This document shows, piece after piece, positions 8,141-17,060 of a stretch of 60,886 bases of DNA. Source of the stretch: a virus. Location: the IMG/VR virus record IMGVR_UViG_3300027851_000031, positions 1 through 60,886 of that record; one strand, 5' to 3'. The position numbers were made by a program, and so were the translations under genes. The first letter of the stretch is position 1, and each line of letters starts with the position of its first letter. The notes beneath the pieces were generated by a model. The model was given only the letters and a program-made list of their open reading frames with translations. It was not told where the DNA came from and did no database searches.

Positions 8141-11011
8141 TTACAGGCGCACGCCATTCGCGTTCACCACGCCGTTGATGAAGTCTTTGTCCTGCCCGTA
8201 GTAGCGGGCATCATAGTTCACGGCCCGGACGGTGGACGTGAAGTTGGTCTGCGGTTCCTTCTCAACCAGCAGGAAGGCGCTGCCCCTGGGCTCATCGTCA
8301 CCAATAAGTATAAAGCCGGTGCGCGCATAAAGGGAGGGGTCCAGCGCCAGCGGAAGGCGCGGCGCTTGAGCCAAAACAACCTTGTACGGGTCCGCCGTCG
8401 AAGTCACGCCCAGGCTTTCCACCGTCCCGTCCGTGTGCTGGAGGAAGATGGTGTAATTGACCCCGGAAGTGAACTGGACCGGCTGCGACAACTCCAGTTG
8501 AAGGACGTTCTGCCCAACCACTTCTCCGTCCTGGGTGGTTCCCCGGGTGTTGTCCGCGATGAGTATGCGGTCGGACTGCACCAGCAGGTCCGCTTCCTGA
8601 GTGGCGGTAAACTCGCTGATGATATTCTGGTAGCGGATTTTGTTCCAGGCCCTCCAGGCGTGGAAGTAGGCCTGGAGCCCGTTGCGCACGCCCAGCGTCT
8701 CGATTTCCTGCGGGTTGATCGCGCTGCGGTTCTCCGGGATGTAGTAGGTGACCAACGCATCGTCATCCGGGGAGACGTAGCTGAGGCTCACACCATCGTA
8801 GTTGTTCAGGTTCCCGAAGCGGACCGTGCGCAGTTCGGAGCCGGGTAGCTTGTTGCGGTGGTTGAACAGCAGCATGCTATCGTCGGTCGCCTTCTCGAAC
8901 TTCAACTTGATCAGGGAGCCCCGGCGATAGGCCACGCAGAAGGTAGCGTTGGCGATGATCTGGGCCGTCTCCTCGAAGCTCAGGTTGTCGGAGTCGAAGG
9001 TGTAGCTGAACTCCCCGGCTGAAGCAGCCCCAAAATAGCTTCGGACCTCACTCAGCGTATTGTACAAGTTGTCATAGTCAACTTCGGAGTCCCGGCGGTT
9101 TCCAATGAACGGGTCCCGGCAGATAAAGCTCAGGATGTCCTCCGCCTTGTTTGTGGGGTACAGCTCCGAAGTGAAGTTGGAACCCGACACCCGGGCCGGC
9201 AACTTGCGCGTGACCAGCATGTTCAGCTTCCGCTCCTTCAGCGCCAGGGCTCCGGCGGTTGCGTAGGTAACGGCCTGGACCGTGGTCACGTTCCCGAAGT
9301 TCGTCACGCCAATCGGAGCGAAGGCGTACACGTCCCGCCACTTGATCTCATCGACCACGGAACCCTCGAAGGCCAGGTCAGCGTTCGTCACGCGGCGTGC
9401 CCTTACGCGCACGCGGCCCGGGCTGTTCACACCTAGTTCCAGGGTGACGGCCCGCGTGCTGCGGAAGGTGGCGGAACCCTCCACCGTTGCCTGGGCGGTC
9501 TGAACCGCCCCGCGCACGGAGCCGTCCGCGTTGATCGGGGTGATCTCCAGCTCCAAGGTCACGTCGAAGCGCACCTGGTTCTTCCCGTCATCCTTGTACA
9601 GACCGTTGGTGGCCACGAAGTTTGCAACCACCACGCTGGTATTGGTCTTGTCTAGGACAAACGGCCCAACCCACTTCGAGCCCGTGGTGTACAAGGTCGG
9701 GCTAAGGTTCGGGGAGGTGCTCAGGCTGCTCCAGTAGCTGTTCACAGCGGCGGGGTTGGACAACGTGATCGTGTCGTCCGCCACGGACAGGACGGTGTAC
9801 GTGCCGTTGAGGTTGTACAACTCCGCTCCGCTGGACAGTCGAATGCCCACGGAGGCGGAGGACCCCTGAACCACGCTGTTCCACTGCGGGTTGATCGTGG
9901 CGGGGGAGTTCAGGACCACGCGGCAATAGTAGGTCGTGCCCCCTCCTTCGGGGTCCGTCACCGTCTCCAGAGACTTCGAGGCAATGGTGTACACCCCGCT
10001 GAGGTCATAGCTGCTGGACCAGAAGCCGTCCGGGTCCGTCACGGAAAACAGCGCACCCGTCAGCTGAATCTCCGCTCCGGTGGCGTACTCCGAAGGAAGC
10101 GTGCTGTTGGGGATGACGAAGCGGAAGCCGTTGCTGTAGGCGTACAACGTCTTGGTCTGATTGATGTAGGCCTGATACACGGCGGCTCCGGTCACGTACA
10201 GAACGTCACCGGCGGCAAACTTGTCCGTGAAGTCGAAGGCGGAAGTGCGGATGAGGTTGGGTCCCTGAAAGTAGATGTTGTTGACCCCCCGGATGCTTTG
10301 ATCATTCGGAGGTCGGAGGACTTGACCGTTGACCGCATTCGAGCGGGCCACGTCATACACGGGCTTGTTGATCGCGGTTCCGATGCGCAGCTGAGGGGCG
10401 CTGCCGGAGTTCGGGGAGGTGTTGGGCCCATAGACTTCCACGGACGTTCCGGGGATGTCCACCACCAGGGTGTTGTCGTCCCGGATGTCGCTCACGTCAT
10501 AGCTTCCCCGCCCAATACACATGTACGCATATTCCACCTCCTCATGGTCCTTGTACACTTTGTACGGGACGGCCAGAAGGTCCGGAGTGGATCGGACCGT
10601 GCCGAAGATGTCCGGAATGCGGGCCAAGGGGCGCGGGTTGTTTGTTCGGTCGGACAGCTCGTTGTTCGGGGAGGAGTTCTGCGTGTTGCGCAGGGTCGGA
10701 GTCGGAATGCTGGGCTTGAGCACCACAGCGGCCACCACGACAACGGCCACCACCGCGATGATGATGGTCACGGGGTCCGCCGGGTACACCACAACGTAGA
10801 ACGGCCCGGGGAGTTTGCCCAGGCGCTCAATCCCGGCTTCGTCCCCGGGTGTGACATCGTCCTGCTCGCTCACCCGCTCATGGTAGATGCGGGCGGAGGA
10901 CGGCCACTCACTGAACTCCGTCATCAGGAAGTCCCGCACGTCCTCCACCTCGTGGTGGGTCCAGGTGTCCGGCTCCAGCGGGTTTTGGGCAAGCGTGACT
11001 TGTTTCAACAT
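8141..11011 (-). CDS. Tail tip protein, lambda J-like
   Basis: The protein is 956 residues long. It is the largest product between the NlpC/P60 gene and the fibres, exactly where lambda-type phages encode the central tail-tip host-specificity protein. The N-terminal 80 residues are followed by a very hydrophobic stretch (VTIIIAVVAVVVVAAVVL) and the segment RIPDIFGTVRSTPDLLA, which is typical of J-like proteins just after this hydrophobic stretch. Repeated beta domains with fibronectin-like character make up the rest. The start at 11011 was chosen because its ATG overlaps the stop of the upstream gene by seven bases; an open frame extends 19 codons further. Confidence 0.8.
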   Translation of the reverse strand: MLKQVTLAQNPLEPDTWTHHEVEDVRDFLMTEFSEWPSSARIYHERVSEQDDVTPGDEAGIERLGKLPGPFYVVVYPADPVTIIIAVVAVVVVAAVVLKPSIPTPTLRNTQNSSPNNELSDRTNNPRPLARIPDIFGTVRSTPDLLAVPYKVYKDHEEVEYAYMCIGRGSYDVSDIRDDNTLVVDIPGTSVEVYGPNTSPNSGSAPQLRIGTAINKPVYDVARSNAVNGQVLRPPNDQSIRGVNNIYFQGPNLIRTSAFDFTDKFAAGDVLYVTGAAVYQAYINQTKTLYAYSNGFRFVIPNSTLPSEYATGAEIQLTGALFSVTDPDGFWSSSYDLSGVYTIASKSLETVTDPEGGGTTYYCRVVLNSPATINPQWNSVVQGSSASVGIRLSSGAELYNLNGTYTVLSVADDTITLSNPAAVNSYWSSLSTSPNLSPTLYTTGSKWVGPFVLDKTNTSVVVANFVATNGLYKDDGKNQVRFDVTLELEITPINADGSVRGAVQTAQATVEGSATFRSTRAVTLELGVNSPGRVRVRARRVTNADLAFEGSVVDEIKWRDVYAFAPIGVTNFGNVTTVQAVTYATAGALALKERKLNMLVTRKLPARVSGSNFTSELYPTNKAEDILSFICRDPFIGNRRDSEVDYDNLYNTLSEVRSYFGAASAGEFSYTFDSDNLSFEETAQIIANATFCVAYRRGSLIKLKFEKATDDSMLLFNHRNKLPGSELRTVRFGNLNNYDGVSLSYVSPDDDALVTYYIPENRSAINPQEIETLGVRNGLQAYFHAWRAWNKIRYQNIISEFTATQEADLLVQSDRILIADNTRGTTQDGEVVGQNVLQLELSQPVQFTSGVNYTIFLQHTDGTVESLGVTSTADPYKVVLAQAPRLPLALDPSLYARTGFILIGDDEPRGSAFLLVEKEPQTNFTSTVRAVNYDARYYGQDKDFINGVVNANGVRL

Positions 11012-11361
11012 GGTGTGTAGTATCCTATGCGGGCAAACCCTCGTGTGGCAATCTCCGGGGGAAGGCACTCAACTCCGTTCTCGTGGATATGGATGACGTT
11101 CCCCCGAACGTACACCCCCACGTGCGGCGTGCTCCGGTTTCGCTGCATCAGGACCAGGCAGGGCGTCTCCGGAGCGGTCAGCTTGCGGAACGTCCTGCGC
11201 AGTCCGGGGTCCGTTCTTCGTTCAGCAACGGGCCGAAGGAAGCCGGTCAGCTCCTGGGCGATATTCTGACCAGTCAGGGCTTCCCACACTTCCACAGCAA
11301 AGTGAGCACAGTTGTACGTGTCACGATTGTACCGCCTATCAAAGAAGGAATCAAGGCTCAC
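11005..11361 (-). CDS. NlpC/P60-type tail peptidase
   Basis: This 118-residue protein has the expected catalytic landmarks of the NlpC/P60 family: YNCAHFAVEVW with the nucleophilic Cys at about residue 17, and HVGVYVRG with the histidine about 60 residues later. Phage relatives assemble at the tail tip and may locally cleave peptidoglycan peptides during DNA entry. It lies between the DUF1833 gene and the J-like gene, the usual order K-I-J. Its stop overlaps the J-like start, and its own start overlaps the end of the upstream gene by four bases. Confidence 0.85.
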   Translation of the reverse strand: MSLDSFFDRRYNRDTYNCAHFAVEVWEALTGQNIAQELTGFLRPVAERRTDPGLRRTFRKLTAPETPCLVLMQRNRSTPHVGVYVRGNVIHIHENGVECLPPEIATRGFARIGYYTPC

Positions 11362-12185
11362 AGGAAGCCTCGCAGCATCGGGAACCGCTCCAGGGTGTAG
11401 ATTTCCCCGGTCTTGTTGATGTTCAGCGAAGGGGCCTTGGCCGTGAACGTGGAGCCGTCCCTGTTGAAGGCGAAGGATTCAACCTCCATGACCACGGGCC
11501 CAAACAGCGAAGCGGTCGTGTCGTCAGACCTGTAGGTGTGGTACACAACTTGAGGCTTGAACCCGAAGCCCCCGGATCTGGCCACGCGGTCCAGTTCGGT
11601 CGGCAGGACTTCGCCCAAGTCACCCCAGGAGAAGGTGAAGGATTGATCCAGGTCATCCCGGCTTCCGTTGTTTTCAATCTTCATCGGGTAGTAGTCGAAG
11701 CTGGCCTGACCCCAGGGCGTGAAGTCCCCGGCGGAGGAGCCCTGCGCCAGCACAAACGTGGACCAAGAGCTCACATACACCGTAGCTCGAACCCAATAGC
11801 AACCCTCCGGAACGGTGAAGGTTGCGGGGCTCCCCAGGGGGTTTCCGGTGACAAATTGCTTGTTGGGTCCATAGAAGGACCTCATGTTGTTGTAGCTGGC
11901 AGAGTAGGTCTGGCCCGGTAGAACGGGAATGAACCCCGTGGTGTTGTAGTTGGGGTCCGCCGTCAGCGTTCCCGTATGGCTTATGTAGTAGCCAGCCACG
12001 TTGTCGGACGCGGAGACGTTGAACAGGTTTCGACCGTACTGGCCCAAGCCGTTCACCGTCACCCCGTTCACCGCGTTGCGCACCAGGCGGTAGTCCTTCG
12101 AGAAGCTGGGGTGGCTGATTTGGATCAGTTCCAGCTGGACCACGGAGGACCGGGAGTTGAGGAAGAACTCACTGAAGCGGCTCAT
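11358..12185 (-). CDS. DUF1833-type minor tail protein with an inserted beta domain
   Basis: The first 45 residues (FFLNSRSSVVQLELIQISHPSF and the following strands) and the last 100 (NNGSRDDLDQSFTFSWGDLGEVLP onward) look like the two halves of a DUF1833 tail protein. Between them, about residues 50-165, is an extra beta domain with a VLPGQTYS segment, an FTVPEG strand and a WVRATV strand. The same pattern is duplicated in the fibre protein at 6770-8125. The parent family lies at the distal tail near the tip. The insert suggests an added surface-exposed binding module; family assignment is from pattern only. Confidence 0.7.
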   Translation of the reverse strand: MSRFSEFFLNSRSSVVQLELIQISHPSFSKDYRLVRNAVNGVTVNGLGQYGRNLFNVSASDNVAGYYISHTGTLTADPNYNTTGFIPVLPGQTYSASYNNMRSFYGPNKQFVTGNPLGSPATFTVPEGCYWVRATVYVSSWSTFVLAQGSSAGDFTPWGQASFDYYPMKIENNGSRDDLDQSFTFSWGDLGEVLPTELDRVARSGGFGFKPQVVYHTYRSDDTTASLFGPVVMEVESFAFNRDGSTFTAKAPSLNINKTGEIYTLERFPMLRGFL

Positions 12186-12186
12186 G

Positions 12187-12660
12187 TTACATTGCCTCCG
12201 GGAGGTCCACGTTGACCAGTTGCTCCAGGGCGTTCAGGAACACGGCGGGCTCCGGAGCGTAGTTGCTCCAGATCATCACCACTCCTTCGTCATAGGCGGC
12301 GTCACGCGGGATGGGCTTCACGTCCAGTTCGGCGGACACCACGTACAGATGGCCCCGCTGCTCCCGGAGCATCACGGACCCGGGGACGAAGTAGGCTTGG
12401 TGCTCCGTCAGGGTGGGTTCGTCCAGCGCCAGGTCGATCAGGAACGGAAGGGAGCCGTTGCTGGTTGCGGTCTTGTAGAATGAGCGCATGTACTGGTACT
12501 CATCGCGGTCGAAGGACCACTGACAAGTGACCTTCGAGTTGGCGTTGAGGATGTCCCGGCGGTAGCGGGCGGCACCGCCGTCCAGCTGAATGGCGATGAC
12601 CTCCTTGCCGTCCGTGACCGAGTAGCCCGCGCTGTCGGGCGGGATTTGAAACTTGTCCAT
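12187..12660 (-). CDS. Minor tail protein between tape measure and DUF1833 protein
   Basis: The product has 157 residues and is predicted to be mainly beta with a WSFDRDEYQYMRSFY segment near residue 55, a pattern seen in distal-tail proteins of lambda-like siphophages. It begins where the tape measure ends (shared base, TAATG) and ends two bases before the DUF1833-type gene, matching the position of lambda M/L-type genes. It probably helps assemble the tail tip around the end of the tape measure protein. Confidence 0.7.
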   Translation of the reverse strand: MDKFQIPPDSAGYSVTDGKEVIAIQLDGGAARYRRDILNANSKVTCQWSFDRDEYQYMRSFYKTATSNGSLPFLIDLALDEPTLTEHQAYFVPGSVMLREQRGHLYVVSAELDVKPIPRDAAYDEGVVMIWSNYAPEPAVFLNALEQLVNVDLPEAM

Positions 12661-15600
12661 TAGCGTCTCCGTTGGGCGTTCGTGTTCCTGGACAGGGACT
12701 TCGACACGCTGCTGTTCGGGTTGCTGATTTCGGCGGAGATGACGGCGGGCGCTTCGTTCCGGATGACGGACTTGGCCTCATCGCGGGCGATGATCCTGAT
12801 GTCCCCTTCGCTCAGGCGCTGCACCTCGAAGTCCTTGCTGGTCCCGTAGTTCTCGATGCTGATGCTCACGGGGGCTCCTCCGCCGGTTCCTCCGCCCGAG
12901 ACGGCCACGGCTCCCCGGTTCATCGCTTCAAGCATGGGGCGGTTCGCGGCGGTCGCTTGGGCGTTCATCACAAACTCCTTCCCGTGGACCACGCCCATGA
13001 CTTGGTTCACTCCGCCTTCGCCCGTGTAGCCCCCGTCCTTGAAGCCCACCATGGACGCCAGCGCCAGGGACTCGCTCAGGGCGGTCGTTGCCGAGATACC
13101 GGCCATGGCAGGCGCGGCGTTGGCGCCGAAGGACGCCAGGGACGCCATAGCGGCAGCAGGAGCGTAGGCGGCGGCAATCGCTGTACCCGTAGCTGCGGAC
13201 ATCGCAACGGTTGTTGCCTGCGCAGTTCCGGCCAGCGTCTGACCCAGGGCGGCGTTCACCAGCCACTGAATCCCGAGCTTGACCAGCGCGGAGATGAGCC
13301 CCGCCACGGCTTCCCGGGCCACGTTGCCCAAGGCGTCTCCCAGGTCCTCCGAGTACACGATGGCGCGGCCCACCGAGTTGGCGAAGCCGTCCGTGAAGGA
13401 CGTGAAGAAGTTGCCCATGGCCTGGGAGGCTCCGGCCTCGAAGGTCGTGAAGCCCTCCTGGACCTTGCCCAGGCTCACCAGCGCGGCGTCCGCCCAGGTC
13501 CCGGAACCCATTTCAAGGCGGGTCTGGGCCATCTGGAGCTGGAGGTTCATCAGGTCCCGGGCCATCTGAGTCGCCTGCATCTGGCGCATCTGATTGGCTT
13601 GGGTTTCGCTGATGAGGTCCGCGTCTCGCATCTGCTTGATGCGGTCGAAGGTTTGCTGGTACTTCGCCACCAGGGCGTCCTGGGCGGCGGAAGTCCCTGC
13701 GAACAGTTCCTGTTGCGACTGAACAATGTATCCGTTCGCCTGCTGTTGGGTGATCGCTCCGGACTTCAGGAGGGCGTTCAGGGCCTGGAGGTCCTGGGCA
13801 AACTCCTTCTGCGGCCCAAGGACGGCTTCCATGACCCGGTTCCGGGCTTCAGCGGCCTTCGTCTCCGCTTGGATGAGCGTGAGGCGTTCGCGGAGCTGCG
13901 CCAGTTCCTTCTCGTTCAGGTTCACGCCCTGCTGGCGCAAGTCCTTCTCGATGGTCATCACCTGCGTCTCGATTTCGCGGGCGTCCGAATTCAACCCGAG
14001 GAGGCGCTGCTGGTCGGTCAGTTCGCGGTTCACGGCCCCCAGCGGGTCCAACTGGTCGCGCAGCTGTTGGTTCATCAGCGCGATGACCTCGTTGGCGCGT
14101 TTGCGAGTGATCAGACCGGCGGCAACAGACTTGTTCAGGATGTCGGTGGATTTCCGGACCTCCTCCTGAGCGGCCCACACGCTGTCGTACTTGCCCACGA
14201 CACCGGCCAGCTCATCCTTCATCTTCTTCAGCTTCTCCGGGTCCATCAGCGGAGCCGTGCGGGGACCGGCCTGGGATAGGTCCACGGCGGGCGCTTCCTT
14301 CGTGCGCTCCCGTGCGATTTCCTGGGCACGCGTGGTAAGTCCGTCCAGCGCGTTCCGGGCGAAGTTCGAGGAGTTCCAACCCTCCGAGAAGGCGTTGCCC
14401 AAGTCGGTCCCAAGACGGGCGGCGGCTCCGGCGTTCTCGTTGGTCAGCTTCAGGTCCACGGCGGCAATCTTGCCCAGGCCCGCGAACTCCGTCACGGTGC
14501 TCAGGAGCTGACCGGCGGAGTTCACGAAGGTCCCGATTTTGTCCAGCACCACGTTCAGGCCCTGGGTGACCAGGTCCCCAATCACGGCGGGAAGGGTTCG
14601 GAACAGCGCCACGATGACGTTGAAGGCTCCGGACCAGAAGCCCACGACACCGTCCACGTAGCGGGCAACGGCGCGGAGGACTCCGATGAAGCTGATGTCC
14701 ATCTCACCAACAACGTCCTGGACCAACCGCACCAGCGGTCCGAAGGTCTGTTGGGCCCACTCCCAGATGCGTCCGAAGGTAGCCCCGATGACCTCCCCGA
14801 CTGCACGCATCATGTCGCCCAAGGTCGTGATGTCGTCCACCCCCATGTTGATTTCGTCCCGGAACAGGGTCAGGGCGGTGATCGCGGCGGTGGCGGCGAC
14901 AACAAGGAAGCCGATGGGGTTGGCCATGATCGCGGCGGTGAGCCGGTTCACGGAAGCGGTGATCAGGTTCACCAGCGCGGGGATGCCCACCCAGACTCCG
15001 AAGGCCACGGCCACGGAAGCAACCACCTTGGCGATGGTGTCCAGGTTGTTGGCCAGGAACATGAGGCCCCGGGAGAGGACCCCGGAGATGCCGCTGGCGG
15101 TGTCCAGACGCCCAACGAAGTCGATGACGTTGTTCTTCAGGACCTGGAAGGACTGGCTGATGGTCGGAACGGACTTGCCGAAGCGGTCCGCCAGTTCGGT
15201 CTTGGCGTTCCGGAAGGCGCGCATCACCACGTCAGCGGTGATCTTGCCGTCCTCCCCCATCTTCTTCAGTTCGCCCCGCGTGACCTTCAACTCCTTGGCG
15301 ATGACGTCAGCCACCACCGGGAGCTGTTCCAGCACACTTCGGAGTTCGTCCCCGGACAATCGACCGGAGGCAAGGCCCTGAGACAGCTGAATCATTGCCG
15401 CTTGGGCTTCGGTCGCAGACGCCCCGGACAGGCTCACCGCCTGGTTCAGGGACTTGGTGAAGTTGATGACCTCCTGCTGGCTGACGCCCAACTCCTTCGC
15501 GGCCAGCGCCATTCGGCTGTACATCTCAACCGTCCCCTCCAGGGAGGATCGGGTGGAGTTCGCCACGTCCAACAACTGTTGGTACACGGCCCCGAGTTTC

Positions 15601-15830
15601 TGGCCCTCCAGGCCCGTGGCGCGGAGGCGGTTCTGCAGGTTGGTGTAGGTGTCCAGAAGTCGGACCAGCTCCCGAACGGACAGCGCGGCACCCAAGCCCG
15701 CCAGTGCTCGTTTCAAGAAGTCAACCCCGCCCGAAGCGGCCCGGGCCGTCCCTCCGATGTCCTGGAGGTTCCGCTGAACAACCCGGGAACCTCGTTCAGT
15801 GATGACTATGTCAATGCGTTCAGTAGCCAT
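12660..15830 (-). CDS. Tail tape measure protein
   Basis: At 1056 residues this is the longest product. Residues 40-230 match the conserved tape-measure N-terminal domain (for example RLRATGLEG, NFTKSLNQAVSLSGAS, LSGDELRSVLEQLP and KMGEDGKITADVVMRAF). Hydrophobic segments at about 275-340 and in the later Ala-rich region could cross the host membrane. The C-terminal third includes a long helical region and ends with an FKDGGYTGEGG segment, followed by residues often cleaved or used for tail-tip interaction. Its length sets tail length; at roughly 1.5 angstrom per residue the tail would be about 150 nm. It follows the chaperone genes, as usual. Confidence 0.92.
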   Translation of the reverse strand: MATERIDIVITERGSRVVQRNLQDIGGTARAASGGVDFLKRALAGLGAALSVRELVRLLDTYTNLQNRLRATGLEGQKLGAVYQQLLDVANSTRSSLEGTVEMYSRMALAAKELGVSQQEVINFTKSLNQAVSLSGASATEAQAAMIQLSQGLASGRLSGDELRSVLEQLPVVADVIAKELKVTRGELKKMGEDGKITADVVMRAFRNAKTELADRFGKSVPTISQSFQVLKNNVIDFVGRLDTASGISGVLSRGLMFLANNLDTIAKVVASVAVAFGVWVGIPALVNLITASVNRLTAAIMANPIGFLVVAATAAITALTLFRDEINMGVDDITTLGDMMRAVGEVIGATFGRIWEWAQQTFGPLVRLVQDVVGEMDISFIGVLRAVARYVDGVVGFWSGAFNVIVALFRTLPAVIGDLVTQGLNVVLDKIGTFVNSAGQLLSTVTEFAGLGKIAAVDLKLTNENAGAAARLGTDLGNAFSEGWNSSNFARNALDGLTTRAQEIARERTKEAPAVDLSQAGPRTAPLMDPEKLKKMKDELAGVVGKYDSVWAAQEEVRKSTDILNKSVAAGLITRKRANEVIALMNQQLRDQLDPLGAVNRELTDQQRLLGLNSDAREIETQVMTIEKDLRQQGVNLNEKELAQLRERLTLIQAETKAAEARNRVMEAVLGPQKEFAQDLQALNALLKSGAITQQQANGYIVQSQQELFAGTSAAQDALVAKYQQTFDRIKQMRDADLISETQANQMRQMQATQMARDLMNLQLQMAQTRLEMGSGTWADAALVSLGKVQEGFTTFEAGASQAMGNFFTSFTDGFANSVGRAIVYSEDLGDALGNVAREAVAGLISALVKLGIQWLVNAALGQTLAGTAQATTVAMSAATGTAIAAAYAPAAAMASLASFGANAAPAMAGISATTALSESLALASMVGFKDGGYTGEGGVNQVMGVVHGKEFVMNAQATAANRPMLEAMNRGAVAVSGGGTGGGAPVSISIENYGTSKDFEVQRLSEGDIRIIARDEAKSVIRNEAPAVISAEISNPNSSVSKSLSRNTNAQRRR

Positions 15831-15832
15831 CC

Positions 15833-16270
15833 TCAGCCCCCGTCAACAATCCGCCCGAACTGGACAACCTGCGCTGCCTCCGCCACTGCCTGCTCCACGA
15901 AGTTCGCGGGGGCTTGGGCGGAGTACCCGTCATTCAGGCGTTGGATGTACGGGAGGTTGTTGGTGATGTGAATCTCCTGGCCATTATTGTACCCTGAGAT
16001 GACCGCTTCGGCTTGGTCAATAGCGGCTTGGGAGTTCGCCCCGGCGGTGCTCCCGGCTTCTCCGGGCGCGTAGGGCTCAATGGTTCCGGAGGAAGCGGAA
16101 CCAATCTGAGCAATCCAGTTGGAACGGGCACGCCCAGTATCCACCGGGGTGCCCATCACAACGGCTTGGTCTGCGGCAAGGGCAACCTTGCGCACCAATC
16201 GGTCGGTGTTCTCCGCAATCCCGCGTCCTCGAACGGTGATGCGGCGGCTGAAATCATTTAGACTTGGCAC
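15833..16270 (-). CDS. HK97 gp10-like tail or neck protein
   Basis: The product is 145 residues if it starts with GTG at 16270, which has GGAG eight bases upstream and overlaps the frameshifted chaperone gene by 17 bases. No ATG is available near this position in frame. The helical N-terminus and the segment VVMGTPVDTGRARSNWIA match a pattern common in HK97 gp10-like tail-completion proteins. It lies between the tail chaperones and the tape measure, whereas gp10-like genes more often precede the tail tube, so the exact role is uncertain. Confidence 0.65.
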   Translation of the reverse strand: MPSLNDFSRRITVRGRGIAENTDRLVRKVALAADQAVVMGTPVDTGRARSNWIAQIGSASSGTIEPYAPGEAGSTAGANSQAAIDQAEAVISGYNNGQEIHITNNLPYIQRLNDGYSAQAPANFVEQAVAEAAQVVQFGRIVDGG

Positions 16271-16592
16271 GGGCGGCGCTCCACTCAAGGTACTTGTGGT
16301 CAAGCCGGGGGAGTATCCACAGGAAGTCCTCCCGCTGCTCGCCCACAATACCGTTCCTGTCACAGTAGTCCATCATGGACAGGTTGGTGATCGGACCGAT
16401 GCCCATACCCACTTGCCTACATGACGTCAACTCCAAAAATCCGATGTAGAACAGCTCAAGCCCAAGGTTCAGCTCCGGAGCATTCTGGATGCGGTCGGGT
16501 AGAGGTAGCCCGAACCGCATACACTGCTCGATGATCTTCTGTTCTACCGGCCCTTGCTCGAACCCGTAGCAGAGGACTTGCCAGAGTTTCCC
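16254..16592 (-). CDS. Tail assembly chaperone, gpT-type extension made by -1 frameshifting
   Basis: This frame has no suitable start of its own ahead of the conserved part, but it is open from the slippery site at 16586-16592 to its stop at 16254. A -1 slip on GGGAAAC in the preceding gene would append about 110 residues, beginning LWQVLCYGFEQG and including IIEQCMRFGLPLPDRIQN. This is the lambda gpG/gpGT arrangement, in which both forms help load tail tube subunits onto the tape measure. The appended part contains aromatic and cysteine-rich helices. The feature gives the extension only; the full fusion would run from 17002. Confidence 0.8.
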   Translation of the reverse strand, partial: GKLWQVLCYGFEQGPVEQKIIEQCMRFGLPLPDRIQNAPELNLGLELFYIGFLELTSCRQVGMGIGPITNLSMMDYCDRNGIVGEQREDFLWILPRLDHKYLEWSAARAKSK

Positions 16593-17002
16593 AAGTCATT
16601 CTCCAGGACTTCTTCGCGGAACAGCGCCACGTTGGCAGCTTGTTCGCGGAGGTCGTTGAACAGGTCGGGAAGGTCGTTGAACAGCTTGACCACGTTCTCC
16701 TTCGTGAACTCCATCGCCTTGCCGTCCTGGTCCTCCACGTTGACCCAGCCCAACACAACGGTTTCCGCGAACACGTCCTTGTACAGGTTGTCGGCGGTCT
16801 TGTTGTCCAGCGTGCCGGTCTGGATTGCCTTGCGGTACGGGCGGGTGGCGCGTTCCAGGGCCTTCGAGAAGGCGGTGTTGCGACCACCGGCGCGGGCAAT
16901 CTTGATGCGGATCGGTTGGCCCGCGTCCGTGGTGCCGTATTCGATCCAGATGCCGTCTGTTTCCAGGGCTTCGTCGGTCTTGAACTGCTTGTACAGGCTC
17001 AT
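16544..17002 (-). CDS. Tail assembly chaperone, gpG-type
   Basis: The zero-frame product is 152 residues, starting at ATG 17002 with GGAGAAACAGAGA before it. It is a mixed alpha/beta protein with a charged, flexible C-terminal tail (DLGNSGKSSATGSSKGR). The codons TTG GGA AAC near its end place the heptamer GGGAAAC in the X XXY YYZ register needed for -1 slippage. It lies between the tail tube and the tape measure, the standard chaperone position. Both the short and the frameshifted forms are expected to be absent from the finished virion. Confidence 0.82.
   Translation of the reverse strand: MSLYKQFKTDEALETDGIWIEYGTTDAGQPIRIKIARAGGRNTAFSKALERATRPYRKAIQTGTLDNKTADNLYKDVFAETVVLGWVNVEDQDGKAMEFTKENVVKLFNDLPDLFNDLREQAANVALFREEVLENDLGNSGKSSATGSSKGR
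16586..16592 (-). promoter_or_regulatory. Programmed -1 frameshift site GGGAAAC
   Basis: On the coding strand the heptamer GGGAAAC is read as G GGA AAC in the zero frame. It differs from the lambda G/T slippery sequence GGGAAAG only in the last base. Slipping back one base leads directly into the open frame ending at 16254. Confidence 0.78.
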
Positions 17003-17025
17003 TCTCTGTTTCTCCAAATGGTGTG

Positions 17026-17056
17026 ATCAAGGGAGCGGGGCCGGAGCCCCGCCCCT
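17026..17056 (-). terminator. GC-rich hairpin after the tail tube gene
   Basis: GCGGGGC and GCCCCGC form a perfect stem with a TCCG loop just after the tail tube stop. No U tract follows, so partial termination or mRNA stabilisation of the abundant tube message is more likely than full termination. Confidence 0.5.
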
Positions 17057-17060
17057 CTGA

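Noticed and set aside
8308-8316. AGTATA in the tail-tip gene as a promoter
   Set aside because: It lies within coding sequence, without a -35 partner and not before any gene.
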